DNA of 37,804 bases from an uncultured Colwellia sp. (GCA_913061365.1 CAJXUT010000005.1:1-37804), one strand, 5' to 3'. Positions 10,528 to 21,443 are shown, counted from the first letter of the stretch. Translations and numbers: made by a program. The notes: generated by a model not told the origin, from the sequence alone.

Positions 10528-11722
10528 TACGAGCAAGCCTCCGTTTGATGTTACCTTGAACCACAAAGTAATCAAATAATGGTGCAAATAAGTTAGCGAA
10601 TAAAATAGCTAACATCATGCCTTCTGGGAATGCTGGGTTAACTACACGAACTAACACCACCATGATTCCAACTAAAGCACCAAACCAGTATTTACCTGTA
10701 TTAGTAAAAGAAGCTGATACAGGGTCAGTTGCCATAAACATCATACCAAAAGCAAAACCACCAATAACTAAATGCCAATGCCAAGGCATAGCGAACATAG
10801 CATTAGTATCACTACCAATTAGGTTGAATAAGAAAGACGTTGCAACCATACCACCAAACACACCTAACACGATGCGCCATGAAGCAATACCCTTATAAAG
10901 GATGTATGCACCACCAAGTAGAATAGCAAACGTTGATACTTCACCTACTGAGCCAGGAATAAAGCCCCAGAAAGCATTCCACCAATCAGCATTCATTGAG
11001 TAATCAATTAAACCTTGATTAGCTGAACTTAATGCTGTTGCACCTGAGAAACCATCCGCAGCAACCCAAACCGTATCACCTGAAATTTGACCAGGGTATG
11101 CAAAGAATAAAAATGCACGGCCCGCTAATGCAGGGTTTAAGAAGTTCTTACCTGTACCACCAAATACTTCTTTCGCAATAACAATACCGAAAGTAATACC
11201 GATAGCTACTTGCCATAAAGGAATCGTAGCAGGTAATATAAGTGCGAATAAAATAGAAGAAACGAAGAAACCTTCATTTACTTCATGACCACGCACTGCG
11301 GCAAAAAGTACTTCCCAAAAACCACCAACAATAAAGGTAACGGCATAAATAGGTAGGAAAAACATCGCGCCATAGAACATCATACTAAACCAGCCAGATT
11401 CAGCTGAAAGTGTTCCACCTAGCATAGCAAACAAGCCAGTTTGCCAAGTATCAGGCATTGCATAACCACTAGCTAAAGCATCAACTGCTTGGAAGCCAAT
11501 GTTGTACATACCAAAGAACATGGCTGGGAAAACCGCAAGCCATACAGTGATCATAATACGTTTTAAATCGATACTATCACGTACGTGAGTTTTGCCTTTA
11601 TTAACCATGCCAGGAGTAAATAACCCTGTTGCAACAGCTTCATATAAAGCAAACCACTTCTCATGTTTACCGCCTTTTTCAAAGTGCGGTTCTATATCTT
11701 CAATAAACTTTTTCAAGCCCAT
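10520..11722 (-). CDS. nqrB: Na+-NQR subunit B (covalent FMN)
   Basis: [29 protein letters not shown]; flavinylation-like motif [10 protein letters not shown]. Confidence 0.97.
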   Translation of the reverse strand: MGLKKFIEDIEPHFEKGGKHEKWFALYEAVATGLFTPGMVNKGKTHVRDSIDLKRIMITVWLAVFPAMFFGMYNIGFQAVDALASGYAMPDTWQTGLFAMLGGTLSAESGWFSMMFYGAMFFLPIYAVTFIVGGFWEVLFAAVRGHEVNEGFFVSSILFALILPATIPLWQVAIGITFGIVIAKEVFGGTGKNFLNPALAGRAFLFFAYPGQISGDTVWVAADGFSGATALSSANQGLIDYSMNADWWNAFWGFIPGSVGEVSTFAILLGGAYILYKGIASWRIVLGVFGGMVATSFLFNLIGSDTNAMFAMPWHWHLVIGGFAFGMMFMATDPVSASFTNTGKYWFGALVGIMVVLVRVVNPAFPEGMMLAILFANLFAPLFDYFVVQGNIKRRLARNV

Positions 11723-11724
11723 GA

Positions 11725-13062
11725 CTAACCTTCCTTCTCAATTGTGGTTAGGCAATCACGAAGGTACACGCCGTAATCTGTTTTGCCTGGGCAAACAAAT
11801 GTACAAAGCGCTAAATCTTCTTCGTCTAGCTCTAAAACACCAAGTTTTTGTGCTGTGTCGGTATCGCCGGCCACTAAATCACGCAATAACATGGTAGGTA
11901 AAATATCTAAAGGCATAACACGTTCAAAGTTACCAATTGGCACCATTGCACGTTCACTACCGTTAGTCGATGTGGTCATATTGAATAATTTTTTCGGGAA
12001 AAAATGAGACATATAAGCACGCGTTACAGAGAACTTATTTGGTCCAGGGTACATATAACCAATAAATTCTTTTTCACGACCTTCATTAACTAATGAGATT
12101 TGTACGTGGTAGCGACCTAAATAGCCGTGTACAGCGTTTGCTGTTGAGCCCATTAATAATGAACCAGAAACAACACGTAACTCACCACCCATTGCTTCAT
12201 CAGCAGTTAGTTCTGCTGTACTAGCACCAAGTACTGTACGAACTAAACGAGGATTTTTTGCAGCAGGACCAGATAAAGAAATAACACGTGAATTATCAAT
12301 TTCACCCGTGGTAAATAACTTACCGTAAGCGATAACATCTTGATAACCTATGTGCCAAACAAATTTATCGATACTAACCGGTTTGATGAAATGAATGTGC
12401 GTACCAACTAATCCCGCAGGATGTTTGCCAGCAAACTCATTTACTTGAACGGTTTTAGCAACAGGAATGTTCGCGCCTGGCGCTTTACTAACGAATATTT
12501 CACCGTCAGTTAAACGAGATAAAACGGATAAACCATTTTTAAACGCTTCTGCTTGCTCGCCAATCACAATTTCTGGATTAGCCGCAAGAGGATTAGTATC
12601 CATTGCGCTAACAAAAATTGCCGAAACAGTTGAATCTATAGCAGGTATCTTGCTGAATGGACGGGTTCTTAATGCAGTCCACAAGCCAGAGTCAACAAGA
12701 GTATTCAGTACTTCTATACGAGATAGAGAACTTAGTTCACTTGCTGGATGACTGGTAAACGTCACTTGTTCATCGCCGTCTACTTCAATAACGACTGATT
12801 GCAGAACACGTTTTTCACCACGGTTAATTTCTGTAACAACACCGGCAGCTTGAGCTGTGAATTTAACGCCAGGATTCTTTTTGTCTTCAAAAATAATCTG
12901 ACCTTTTTTAACGCGATCACCCACTTTAACAAACATGGTTGGACGCATACCCACAAACTCTTCACCTAATGTCGCAACGGTCTTGATGGACGGACCATCA
13001 TGGATTACCTGCTGTGGTGCACCTTTTACAGGTACATCTAAGCCTTTTTTTATTGTAATCAT
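11725..13062 (-). CDS. nqrA: Na+-NQR subunit A
   Basis: [43 protein letters not shown]; start at ATG 13062 rather than the track start 13125. Confidence 0.96.
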   Translation of the reverse strand: MITIKKGLDVPVKGAPQQVIHDGPSIKTVATLGEEFVGMRPTMFVKVGDRVKKGQIIFEDKKNPGVKFTAQAAGVVTEINRGEKRVLQSVVIEVDGDEQVTFTSHPASELSSLSRIEVLNTLVDSGLWTALRTRPFSKIPAIDSTVSAIFVSAMDTNPLAANPEIVIGEQAEAFKNGLSVLSRLTDGEIFVSKAPGANIPVAKTVQVNEFAGKHPAGLVGTHIHFIKPVSIDKFVWHIGYQDVIAYGKLFTTGEIDNSRVISLSGPAAKNPRLVRTVLGASTAELTADEAMGGELRVVSGSLLMGSTANAVHGYLGRYHVQISLVNEGREKEFIGYMYPGPNKFSVTRAYMSHFFPKKLFNMTTSTNGSERAMVPIGNFERVMPLDILPTMLLRDLVAGDTDTAQKLGVLELDEEDLALCTFVCPGKTDYGVYLRDCLTTIEKEG

Positions 13063-13613
13063 AAACACTTGCACTACTTTTGATGGGAGTATAAAAATTA
13101 GTTTATTAACTTCTATAATCAACACTCATACAATAAAACATATAAATATCAATTAGATAAATTAAAGCAACCAATTTCAGTGTATTTCAGTAAGACTAAA
13201 ACCTCACCTTATATAAAAAACTAAGGTTACGATAATTAGACCCACTGGCTCTAAGTTAAAATTTTCTGGCGCAAATACTATCACAAAAAGAGCTTTTTAT
13301 TCTATGGCAAGTACCAAGTTTTCTTTAAAAATTAGACTATAGTTGCATGCTTTGCCCATAAAACAGCCTAAACAGAAGGAGGAGATAAACGTGATTAATT
13401 ATTAAACAACAGCTTTCAGAATATTATTTCGTTTAAAGCGCTAATTCCGATTCAAAACAACTTTGGATCTGCCATCTCAAATTGCCTCAACACAATGTTA
13501 CCTTTATTGCCTTAAGCTAATTTTCAGTAGCCGGCCACTAATTAAAGAATTACTCCGTTTTAAACAAGTTACTGTTGTTGATTGCTAACGACAAATACTA
13601 GTAATTTGGTCAT

Positions 13614-13643
13614 AAAAAAACCGATGATAAACATCGGTTTTTT
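13614..13643 (-). terminator. Rho-independent terminator of fabV
   Basis: AAAAAAACCGATG-ATAAA-CATCGGTTTTTT immediately 3' of fabV. Confidence 0.85.
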
Positions 13644-13668
13644 GTAAAATGCATTTATGTGAAATCTA

Positions 13669-14859
13669 TTAACTCAAATGATTTATTTCTGCTAATGGGC
13701 TAACATCTTCATCATAATCAACACCATCAACATTAAAGCCAAACAGTTTCAAGAATTCGTTATGATATCCAACATAGTCTGTCATCTCGTCGATAGTATC
13801 TGTATCTACACTATGCCAAACATCAGTAATTCTCTGCTGAACACTATCTTCTAGTTCTTTATAGTTCTGACGAAAACGACCTTGCTCATCAAGACGTGGG
13901 GTATCGCTATAAATATTTTCTTTAAACAAGTTACTTATTTGTTCAATACAACCTTCATAGGTACCATCAGCTTTCATCACTTTAAACATGGCTGAAATAT
14001 AAAGTGGCATAATTGGAATCGCTGAACTAGCCTGCGTTACTACTGCATTTAATGACGTTACTCGCGCTTGACCTTCAAGGCTTGCTGTTGCGGCATTAAT
14101 AGCGGTTGCAGCTCTATCCAAATCTTCTTTAGCTTTACCGATTGTCGCTTTACCATAAATTGGCCACGTTAATTCTTTACCAATATAAGTATAAGCAACC
14201 GTTTTAACACCTTGTGCTAATACGTCAGCTTCTTTCAATGCATTTAGCCACAATTCCCAATCAGCACCACCCATCACATCAATGGTACCTTGAATTTCAG
14301 CTTCATCTGCCGCTTCAACAGAAATTGAATCAATAACACGTTTTGATGTATTTAAATTTTTAGTGGTAACACTTTGACCAATTGGCTTCAATGTTGATGA
14401 ATAAACTTCACCTGTATCTGGATCTGTTCTTCTTGGTGAGGCTAATGAATAAATAACTAAGTCGATTTTACCCATATCAGCTTTGATGGTTTCAATCGCT
14501 TTAGCTTTGATTTCATGTGAGAAAGCATCGCCGTTAATATTTTTTGAGTACACACCTGCTTCATCAGCCGCTTTTTGAAAAGCAGCCGTGTTATACCAAC
14601 CTGCTGAGCCAGTTTTCTTTTCTGTTGGCGGTTTTTCAAAGAAAATCCCTAACGTACTAGCATTATTACCAAAAGTAGCAGTTATACGTGAAGCCAAACC
14701 ATACCCAGTAGAAGCACCAATGACTAAAACATTTTTTGGACCGGTTTCGTTAGTTGCTTGACTTTTAACATATGAAATTTGTTCTTTCACATGGGCTTCA
14801 CAGCCAACTGGATGAGCATTAGTACAAATAAAACCACGAATTTTTGGCTTGATTACCAT
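13669..14859 (-). CDS. fabV: Trans-2-enoyl-ACP/CoA reductase FabV
   Basis: MVIKPKIRGFICTNAHPVGCEAHVKEQI, VLVIGASTGYGLASRI, Y-x8-K active site YGKATIGKAK. Confidence 0.96.
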   Translation of the reverse strand: MVIKPKIRGFICTNAHPVGCEAHVKEQISYVKSQATNETGPKNVLVIGASTGYGLASRITATFGNNASTLGIFFEKPPTEKKTGSAGWYNTAAFQKAADEAGVYSKNINGDAFSHEIKAKAIETIKADMGKIDLVIYSLASPRRTDPDTGEVYSSTLKPIGQSVTTKNLNTSKRVIDSISVEAADEAEIQGTIDVMGGADWELWLNALKEADVLAQGVKTVAYTYIGKELTWPIYGKATIGKAKEDLDRAATAINAATASLEGQARVTSLNAVVTQASSAIPIMPLYISAMFKVMKADGTYEGCIEQISNLFKENIYSDTPRLDEQGRFRQNYKELEDSVQQRITDVWHSVDTDTIDEMTDYVGYHNEFLKLFGFNVDGVDYDEDVSPLAEINHLS

Positions 14860-15001
14860 AAGAAAACCTTTTTAGATTGTTTTTATAAAGAATAAAAATT
14901 TTCGCTATTGTACCTTGCTCTAAGATTAAAGAGGTACGAGCAGTTGTTTAGATTATTCTACCGTTTAAATTGTTTAAGGTACATAGATAAGCAGAGTTGA
15001 A

Positions 15002-15316
15002 CTACTTACCTCCGCCTAAACAATTTGGAGACAAAGGAGTATTAGCAGCATAATAGTCATGCCACTCTTTTTCTGTATAGGTGTGTAACGCTAAAGCATG
15101 AATTTTTTCTGACAGCTCTTCTGCTAATACAGCATTTACTGCACGATGGCGTTTTATCAATCGCTCTGCATCAAAGTGATTTGATACTATGGTTACTTTA
15201 AAGTGTGATTCACTTCCCGGCGGTACATTATGGTTATTACTCTCATTAATTACATCAAGGTGTAGCGGGGAGAATGCGGATAAAAGCTTTTTTTCAATGG
15301 CTGAGGCTATAGACAT
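15002..15316 (-). CDS. bolA: BolA family transcriptional regulator/Fe-S protein
   Basis: SHFKVTIVSNHFDAERLIKRHRAVNAVLAEELSEKIHALALHTYTEKEW is BolA-like. Confidence 0.88.
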   Translation of the reverse strand: MSIASAIEKKLLSAFSPLHLDVINESNNHNVPPGSESHFKVTIVSNHFDAERLIKRHRAVNAVLAEELSEKIHALALHTYTEKEWHDYYAANTPLSPNCLGGGK

Positions 15317-15537
15317 TATTGTTCTCTAATAAGTGGAGGGTATTAATCATTTTAGCTAACTTAACGGTAGATGCTATGTACAAAAAAGCAAATGCACGCT
15401 GATTAGAGCTAACTTAATGGTGTCATTAAGAATTTATTTTAATAAATTTTAGCCCTCTTAAGCAACAAAATAACGCGATGGCGATATAAATATGTCACAA
15501 TAGCTTAACTAAAATCATTATCACTAAAACCTTTACT

Positions 15538-16737
15538 ATGTTAAGCCCTTTCTTTAAAAATGATAAGCAATTAAAACTTTCCCGTTTTCCTTTAGCCCAA
15601 GTAAATCGCAGTTTACAAGCCTGGGATGCAAGCGATGAATACTTACTTAATTACATTAAGACTGAGCAGTTAATTCAAACCAATACTCGAGTACTCATTT
15701 TCAATGACACCTTTGGTGCGTTAGCCACAAGTTTTTGTTCGCCCGTAGACTCTCCAGTGCCGTTAAGTGATAACAACACAGACGTTTTCTGTATTAATGA
15801 TTCTTATGTCAGTGGCCAAGGCATCAAGCATAATATCACCCAAAATCAACTGGCTAGTAATAATATTACCCAACTAAACAGTTTAGATATATTGCCTACC
15901 GATATAGACGTTATCTTATTTAAAATTCCTAAAAGTAAATCTTTATTAATTGCTCAACTACTGCAAATAAAGAAAAGTATTGAACATTATACAGAAGATA
16001 AAAACACCGTATTTATTGCAGCAAATCGTGCTAAAGAAATTCATAGTTCAACTTTAGCATTATTCGAAAAATATTTAGGCACAACTACAACATCATTAGC
16101 AGTAAAAAAAGCACGACTAGTTTTTTGTCAATTAGATCAAAAGCAGACCTATGAGTCTCCTTTCCCTACTGTTTGGCCACTAACAAATGAAGCATTAAAG
16201 CGTGATTTTATTATTAGTAACCATGCCAACGTTTACGCTAGAGAAAAACTTGATATCGGCGCTCGTTATTTTATTGAAAATTTACCTAAGGTAGAAAAAG
16301 ATTCTAAAGTGATTGATTTAGGCTGCGGTAATGGCGTTATTGGCCTTACAATATTAGCCAGCCAGCCAACAGCCAACATTCAGTTTGTTGATGAGTCACA
16401 TATGGCGATTACAAGTGCTCAAACAAATATTGAAAAAAACCTGCCTGAATTAGCATCACAGTGTCAATTTCATTTAAATGATTGTCTAACCGATATTGCA
16501 AGCAATAGTGTTGATTTGATTTTGTGTAATCCTCCGTTTCATCAACAAACTGCCACCACAGATCATATTGCATGGCAAATGTTTAAAGATAGCCATAGAG
16601 TATTAAAGAAGGGAGGAGAGTTACGCATAATCGGCAACCGTCAACTTGCTTACCACATTAAATTAAAGCGTATATTTGGCAATGAAAAGCTCATTGCAAG
16701 TAATGAAAAGTTTGTTACACAATCTGCAATTAAGTAA
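15538..16737 (+). CDS. rlmG: 23S rRNA (guanine(1835)-N(2))-methyltransferase RlmG
   Basis: LQAWDASDEYLL, NHANVYAREKLDIGARYF, VIDLGCGNGVIGLTIL, LILCNPPFHQQ. Confidence 0.93.
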   Translation: MLSPFFKNDKQLKLSRFPLAQVNRSLQAWDASDEYLLNYIKTEQLIQTNTRVLIFNDTFGALATSFCSPVDSPVPLSDNNTDVFCINDSYVSGQGIKHNITQNQLASNNITQLNSLDILPTDIDVILFKIPKSKSLLIAQLLQIKKSIEHYTEDKNTVFIAANRAKEIHSSTLALFEKYLGTTTTSLAVKKARLVFCQLDQKQTYESPFPTVWPLTNEALKRDFIISNHANVYAREKLDIGARYFIENLPKVEKDSKVIDLGCGNGVIGLTILASQPTANIQFVDESHMAITSAQTNIEKNLPELASQCQFHLNDCLTDIASNSVDLILCNPPFHQQTATTDHIAWQMFKDSHRVLKKGGELRIIGNRQLAYHIKLKRIFGNEKLIASNEKFVTQSAIK

Positions 16738-16768
16738 TTCTTAAAACAACAACAAGTGAAGTATCAAT

Positions 16769-17344
16769 ATGAAATTTAAAAAGCACTTATTATTAGCTAC
16801 CTCTTTAGTCATTACTTTTTTATTAAGTGCTTGTGCAAGTGCGCCAAGCCACTTAATTCTTTCTCCTGAAATAATTACACAGGGAAGTAAACTGCCTAGC
16901 AATAAACAAGCATCACTTAATGTTGTCGACATGCGCACAGCTAACCACATCATACAAATTTTGCGTGAAGGGGAAGCTGCTACATTAATTTCTGCTCATG
17001 ATAGGCTTGAAGACACAATCAATAAAAGCTTAAGTGAACACTGGCAAAAACAAGGTTTATCAATTGAGAGTAATGCAGTCAATTCAATACTTATTACAGT
17101 CGAAAAAGCACAAATAAATGTCGAACAAAAAACATTAAACTACCAAGCTGATAGTGAAATAGTTTTAAAAGTTGCGGTTAATAATAGTTTACAAACACTG
17201 ACAAGTACTTTTACCAACCGCGGTAATAGTAATGGCCCATTTAAAGCGGATATAGCGGTACTAGAACGTAATTTCAATCAACGCTTAGCTAATTTATTAG
17301 CGCAAATTTTAGTAAATGAAAAAATTAACCAATTTTTAAAATAG
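16769..17344 (+). CDS. YajG-family lipoprotein
   Basis: Lipobox LLSACAS; SHLILSPEI...NVVDMRT...L...HWQKQGL pattern resembles YajG. Confidence 0.75.
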   Translation: MKFKKHLLLATSLVITFLLSACASAPSHLILSPEIITQGSKLPSNKQASLNVVDMRTANHIIQILREGEAATLISAHDRLEDTINKSLSEHWQKQGLSIESNAVNSILITVEKAQINVEQKTLNYQADSEIVLKVAVNNSLQTLTSTFTNRGNSNGPFKADIAVLERNFNQRLANLLAQILVNEKINQFLK

Positions 17345-17369
17345 ATAAAACATTAAGAGGAACGATGTT

Positions 17370-17969
17370 ATGAAAAAAATTTTGATATTGGCCTTTCTTT
17401 TAATGTCTATAACATTACATAGTACGTCTAGTGATGCTAAAAATATTGCAATAGATCCAACTAATATTTTTCCAAAAGTAAAATTGGAAACATCAATGGG
17501 AGTGATTATTGTTGAGCTTGATCGAGTTAAAGCGCCAATGACTGTTGATAATTTTTTAACTTATGTCGTTACTGGCGAGTATAACAACACGATCTTTCAT
17601 CGCATTGTTGAGGACTTTATCGTTCAAGGAGGTGGATACGATATAGATTTCACTCCAAAAAAACTAAATAAAGATATCTTTAATGAATCAGGCAATGGCT
17701 TAAAAAACGAAAATGCTACTATTGCTATGGCTAAAGAAAGCCGTCCCCACACCGCTAATCGACAATTCTTTTTTAACATAAACGATAATACCAACTTAGA
17801 TCCCGGTAGACATTGGGGCTACGCCGTTTTTGGTGTAATCATTGAAGGTGAAGAAGTGCTTGAAGCAATAGCTAAAGTGAAAACAGACTACAATGACGTT
17901 GTTGGTTGGGAAGATGTTCCTATTGAGCCAGTTATATTAACTAAAGCAACGTTATTACCTGACGAGTAG
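17370..17969 (+). CDS. Periplasmic cyclophilin-type peptidyl-prolyl cis-trans isomerase
   Basis: Signal peptide; MGVIIVELDRVKAPMTVDNFLTYV, TIFHRIVEDFIVQGGGY, ANRQFFFNI. Confidence 0.92.
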   Translation: MKKILILAFLLMSITLHSTSSDAKNIAIDPTNIFPKVKLETSMGVIIVELDRVKAPMTVDNFLTYVVTGEYNNTIFHRIVEDFIVQGGGYDIDFTPKKLNKDIFNESGNGLKNENATIAMAKESRPHTANRQFFFNINDNTNLDPGRHWGYAVFGVIIEGEEVLEAIAKVKTDYNDVVGWEDVPIEPVILTKATLLPDE

Positions 17970-18214
17970 CTCAACATGCCATCGAGTGAATAAAAAAGAG
18001 AAATGATACATTTTTATCCCTTTATAATTTTTATAGTAACAAATCATTTTTTGACAAAAAGGCAATTGTCACCGATAACTAATAAATAGCCACAAACTAA
18101 ACAGCCAAAATGATTTGTACCGAACATACTTTTTAAAAGGTTAATTTTTTAAAAGTAAATAGAAAACCTAACATTTTACTTTACGTTGCAGGGAGAGCAT
18201 ATAAGGAATTATTC

Positions 18215-18544
18215 ATGATAATTGAGCAGTTTATCAATGGAAAAATCAAACAAATAAGTGCTTATATTAGCGCCGTCTGTGAGCAGGAATTACATTATAC
18301 TGAGCTAGATAAGTTCATTGTTGACACGATGGAAGAATGGGCCTTTTTAAATGTTACCGATGAAACCCCAAGTACAGCCCATGAAAGAGTTTTTTGGCAC
18401 TTAGTCCATGAAGTAGCACTACATGGAGCGCAAGCCTTACATCAAAATTTATTTTTTAAAAGTGAAATGAATACCTGTATAGACTTCTTCAACGGTGTTG
18501 GTGGTTATCCTATTGATTGTATTGGCTGGCGACCTATTTCCTAA
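18215..18544 (+). CDS. Conserved-looking hypothetical protein (109 aa)
   Basis: Complete ORF between two annotated genes with codon composition like its neighbours; family not recognised. Confidence 0.6.
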   Translation: MIIEQFINGKIKQISAYISAVCEQELHYTELDKFIVDTMEEWAFLNVTDETPSTAHERVFWHLVHEVALHGAQALHQNLFFKSEMNTCIDFFNGVGGYPIDCIGWRPIS

Positions 18545-18688
18545 CGCTATAATAACACCACAAATAAGGATTATTGTTGCAACCGTTAAGTGAAAAAGCT
18601 TACAAATGTAACAACACTCTTCTGCTTCGCACAACACTCTGATAAGCTTAAACTTATAAATATCATGTTAAAAATAAGCACCCTTTGA

Positions 18689-19954
18689 ATGCCCTCTTCT
18701 TTTAAACAAGCCATTCTCAACAAACGCATGTTAATCTGTATATTTACAGGCTTTAGCTCAGGCTTACCTTTGTTTGTTCTTTATCAATTAGTACCGGGTT
18801 GGCTAAGAGATCAAGGTGTTTCTTTAGCTGAAATAGGTTTGTTTTCTCTTATTGGCATTCCTTATGTTTGGAAATTCATCTGGTCCCCCTTAATAGATAG
18901 GTACTCTTTAGGAAGATTAGGCAGACGACGAAGCTGGATGCTAGCTACCCAAGTTTTATTACTTATCTCTATTGCTGCTTTTGGCATAGTAAGTCCAACT
19001 GAGAATATTTGGTCTGTTGCCTACCTCGCTGCCGCCGTTGCTTTTTTCAGTGCAAGTCAAGATATTGTTCTTGATGCTTACCGACGAGAATTACTGCCTG
19101 ATAATGAACTAGGTTTAGGTAACTCTATTCACGTACAGGCCTATAGATTATCTGGATTAGTCCCCGGCTCTTTAGCTTTTATACTTGCTGATCATATAAG
19201 TTGGCAATCAGTTTTTGTAGTTGTAGCTGCCTTCATGTTACTGGGTATTTTTCTCACGCTCTTTATTAAAGAATTAGATACTGAACAAGATGCGCCAAAG
19301 TCATTAAAAGATGCCATTGTTTTGCCATTTAAAGATTTCATTCAAAGTAATGGTTTAAAGTCAGCTGGCTTTACCCTCGCCTTTTTAGTGTTATATAAGC
19401 TAGGAGATAATATGGCGACAGCGCTACAAACTCCTTTCTTTATAGACATGGGATTTAGTAAAACAGAAATTGGAGTTATTGCTAAAACGTCCTCACTTAT
19501 TGCCATGACAGTAGGAATTGTGGTTGGTGGTATTGTGATGATCAAATTAAGTATAAACCGTGCCTTATGGCTATTCGGTTTTGTACAAATCATTAGTATT
19601 CTCGGTTTTGCTGCTCTAGCTGAGATTGGTCATAATAATGTGGCATTAGCTGTTGCAATGGGATTTGAATATCTTGGTGTAGGGTTAGGTACCGCAGCTT
19701 TTACAGCTTTTATTGCACGTACAACTAATCCTGCTTTTGCAGCGACACAAATAGCACTTTTTACAGCATTAGCCGTTTTACCAAGAACCTTTGCTAATGC
19801 AACCACGGGATTTATTGTGGAACAAATTGGTTGGACTCAATTTTATTTTTTATGCACTGCTTTAGCTGTACCAGGTATGTTAATGTTATTCAAAGTTGCA
19901 CCTTGGCATGACAAGCTTGAACAAAAAATGATAAAAGCAAACACGGGAGTTTAA
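18689..19954 (+). CDS. ampG: AmpG-like MFS muropeptide permease
   Basis: GFSSGLPLFVLYQLVPGWLRDQGVSLAEIGLFSLIGIPYVWKFIWSPLIDRY; 12-TM MFS AmpG signature. Confidence 0.85.
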   Translation: MPSSFKQAILNKRMLICIFTGFSSGLPLFVLYQLVPGWLRDQGVSLAEIGLFSLIGIPYVWKFIWSPLIDRYSLGRLGRRRSWMLATQVLLLISIAAFGIVSPTENIWSVAYLAAAVAFFSASQDIVLDAYRRELLPDNELGLGNSIHVQAYRLSGLVPGSLAFILADHISWQSVFVVVAAFMLLGIFLTLFIKELDTEQDAPKSLKDAIVLPFKDFIQSNGLKSAGFTLAFLVLYKLGDNMATALQTPFFIDMGFSKTEIGVIAKTSSLIAMTVGIVVGGIVMIKLSINRALWLFGFVQIISILGFAALAEIGHNNVALAVAMGFEYLGVGLGTAAFTAFIARTTNPAFAATQIALFTALAVLPRTFANATTGFIVEQIGWTQFYFLCTALAVPGMLMLFKVAPWHDKLEQKMIKANTGV

Positions 19955-19955
19955 A

Positions 19956-20126
19956 ATGATTAGACTATTTTTCCTTTTACCTATAGTTATGTGCTGTGTT
20001 TGGTGGTGGTATTTAAACAATAGAAATTATAGTTTAAAAGAAGGGTTAAAAGGCTTTATTTACATCTTGGTCTTTAATACTGTACTTGTATTATTTTTTG
20101 TAATGATGATTATCCTTACACATTAA
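19956..20126 (+). CDS. Small membrane protein (56 aa), absent from supplied ORF track
   Basis: ATG one base after the ampG stop; MIRLFFLLPIVMCCVWWWYLNNRNYSLKEGLKGFIYILVFNTVLVLFFVMMIILTH, two predicted TM segments. Confidence 0.6.
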   Translation: MIRLFFLLPIVMCCVWWWYLNNRNYSLKEGLKGFIYILVFNTVLVLFFVMMIILTH

Positions 20127-20197
20127 ATACGTTACTCAATTCTCTATTTGCTTTATCAAACTTAATTATAACGTCAAAATTGTAAGGGCTAAGATTA

Positions 20198-21037
20198 ATG
20201 CTTACTGTAGATCAAAATGTTTTAGATGATATAAGTCGTGGCTTTTCAGTGCCCGCTCAGCCTAAACTATTACTTAAATTACTACAAATACTGGCAGAGC
20301 CAAATCCAAATGCTAACGCTATTGCAGATTGTATCAGTAAAGATATTGCCATCAGTGCCGCTATTCTTAAAACCGTAAACTCCCCCTTATATGGTTTAAG
20401 TAGAACCATAACTGATATAAAAATGTCAGTTAACTACATAGGAATTTACGGTGTTGTAATGCTAGTGACAGGTAGCTTGCTAAAAAAAAGTTTTAACCCG
20501 AAAAATTGCAGTATTGATCTCGATTACTTTTGGAAAACAACGGAAGAAATATCGCGTGTCGCGGTATTATTAGGAGAGAAATACAAGTCACATATTGCCA
20601 AAGATAAGCTAGCAAACTTAGGGCTATTTCATGCTTGTGGCGTTCCGGTAATGGCAATGAAGTATAAAGATTATCAGCAAGTTATGAATAGCGCCCAGAG
20701 TACTCCTGAACTTTCGCTGATTGAAGCTGAAGAAAAACAATATCAGGTTAATCATACAACGGTTGGATATTATGTTGCGACTTCATGGCGTTTACCTAAA
20801 AATATTTGCCAAATTATTCTTCAGCATCATGATCGTGAATACCTCAGTAAACTTGATAATTCACCAGAGCAAGATCTATTTTCTCTACTGAAATTAGCTG
20901 AGCATATTATCTCATTAAAAAACTTAGGCTATGACTCAGCTGATTGGTCTTATATTAAAGCAGACATTTTATCTGTGTTGGCTATTAGTGAAACTGAGCT
21001 AGAGAGTGTTATAGCTGAAATCACATCACAACTATAA
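20198..21037 (+). CDS. HDOD domain-containing protein
   Basis: FSVPAQPKLLLKLLQILAEPNPNANAIADCISKDIAISAAILKTVNSPLYGLSRTITDIKMSVNYIG is the HDOD motif. Confidence 0.88.
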   Translation: MLTVDQNVLDDISRGFSVPAQPKLLLKLLQILAEPNPNANAIADCISKDIAISAAILKTVNSPLYGLSRTITDIKMSVNYIGIYGVVMLVTGSLLKKSFNPKNCSIDLDYFWKTTEEISRVAVLLGEKYKSHIAKDKLANLGLFHACGVPVMAMKYKDYQQVMNSAQSTPELSLIEAEEKQYQVNHTTVGYYVATSWRLPKNICQIILQHHDREYLSKLDNSPEQDLFSLLKLAEHIISLKNLGYDSADWSYIKADILSVLAISETELESVIAEITSQL

Positions 21038-21062
21038 GAGTAGAGTAATACCCATAATTTAA

Positions 21063-21443
21063 CTACGATAAATTATGGGTAAACTTAGACCATGATAATA
21101 ACAGAGCTCTAAAGTCTTCAATACCGCAAGCTGCACCTTGGTTGTCATCATAGTGAATATGATCAGACGTTAACATTTCAGATAACTCTTCATCGTCTTT
21201 ACTGGCATTAAAAAAAATTTCAACATCACCTTCGCTAATCGCAACAGAATACTCATGCCCCGTAATAACAATTTCGCTTTGTTGGCCTTTTTCTACCTTA
21301 TCAATGGCAGTTAACACTTGTGCTAACTTAGTCGCGCTATGCCCAAGCTCAACTTCAATCCATGGACCAAAGACTTCATGATCTAATGAGAACCGTGCTC
21401 TTGCTTCACCTGTTATTGCATCATGTATGAATTCATATTCCAT
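21063..21443 (-). CDS. yacL: YacL family protein (UPF0231)
   Basis: MEYEFIHDAITGEARARFSLDHEVFGPW...GHEYSVAISEGDVEI...GIEDF; YacL-like; start MEYEF at 21443. Confidence 0.8.
   Translation of the reverse strand: MEYEFIHDAITGEARARFSLDHEVFGPWIEVELGHSATKLAQVLTAIDKVEKGQQSEIVITGHEYSVAISEGDVEIFFNASKDDEELSEMLTSDHIHYDDNQGAACGIEDFRALLLSWSKFTHNLS

Noticed and set aside
10617-12751. Several + strand ORFs (10617..10898, 11592..11897, 11783..12007, 12467..12751) within nqrB/nqrA
   Set aside because: All lie antisense to conserved nqr coding sequence; no domain recognisable.
14457-14639. ORF - 60 aa inside fabV (other frame)
   Set aside because: Lys-rich out-of-frame translation of fabV.
18449-18637. ORF - 62 aa overlapping the 109-aa hypothetical
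   Set aside because: No ribosome-binding evidence and overlaps a better ORF on the other strand.
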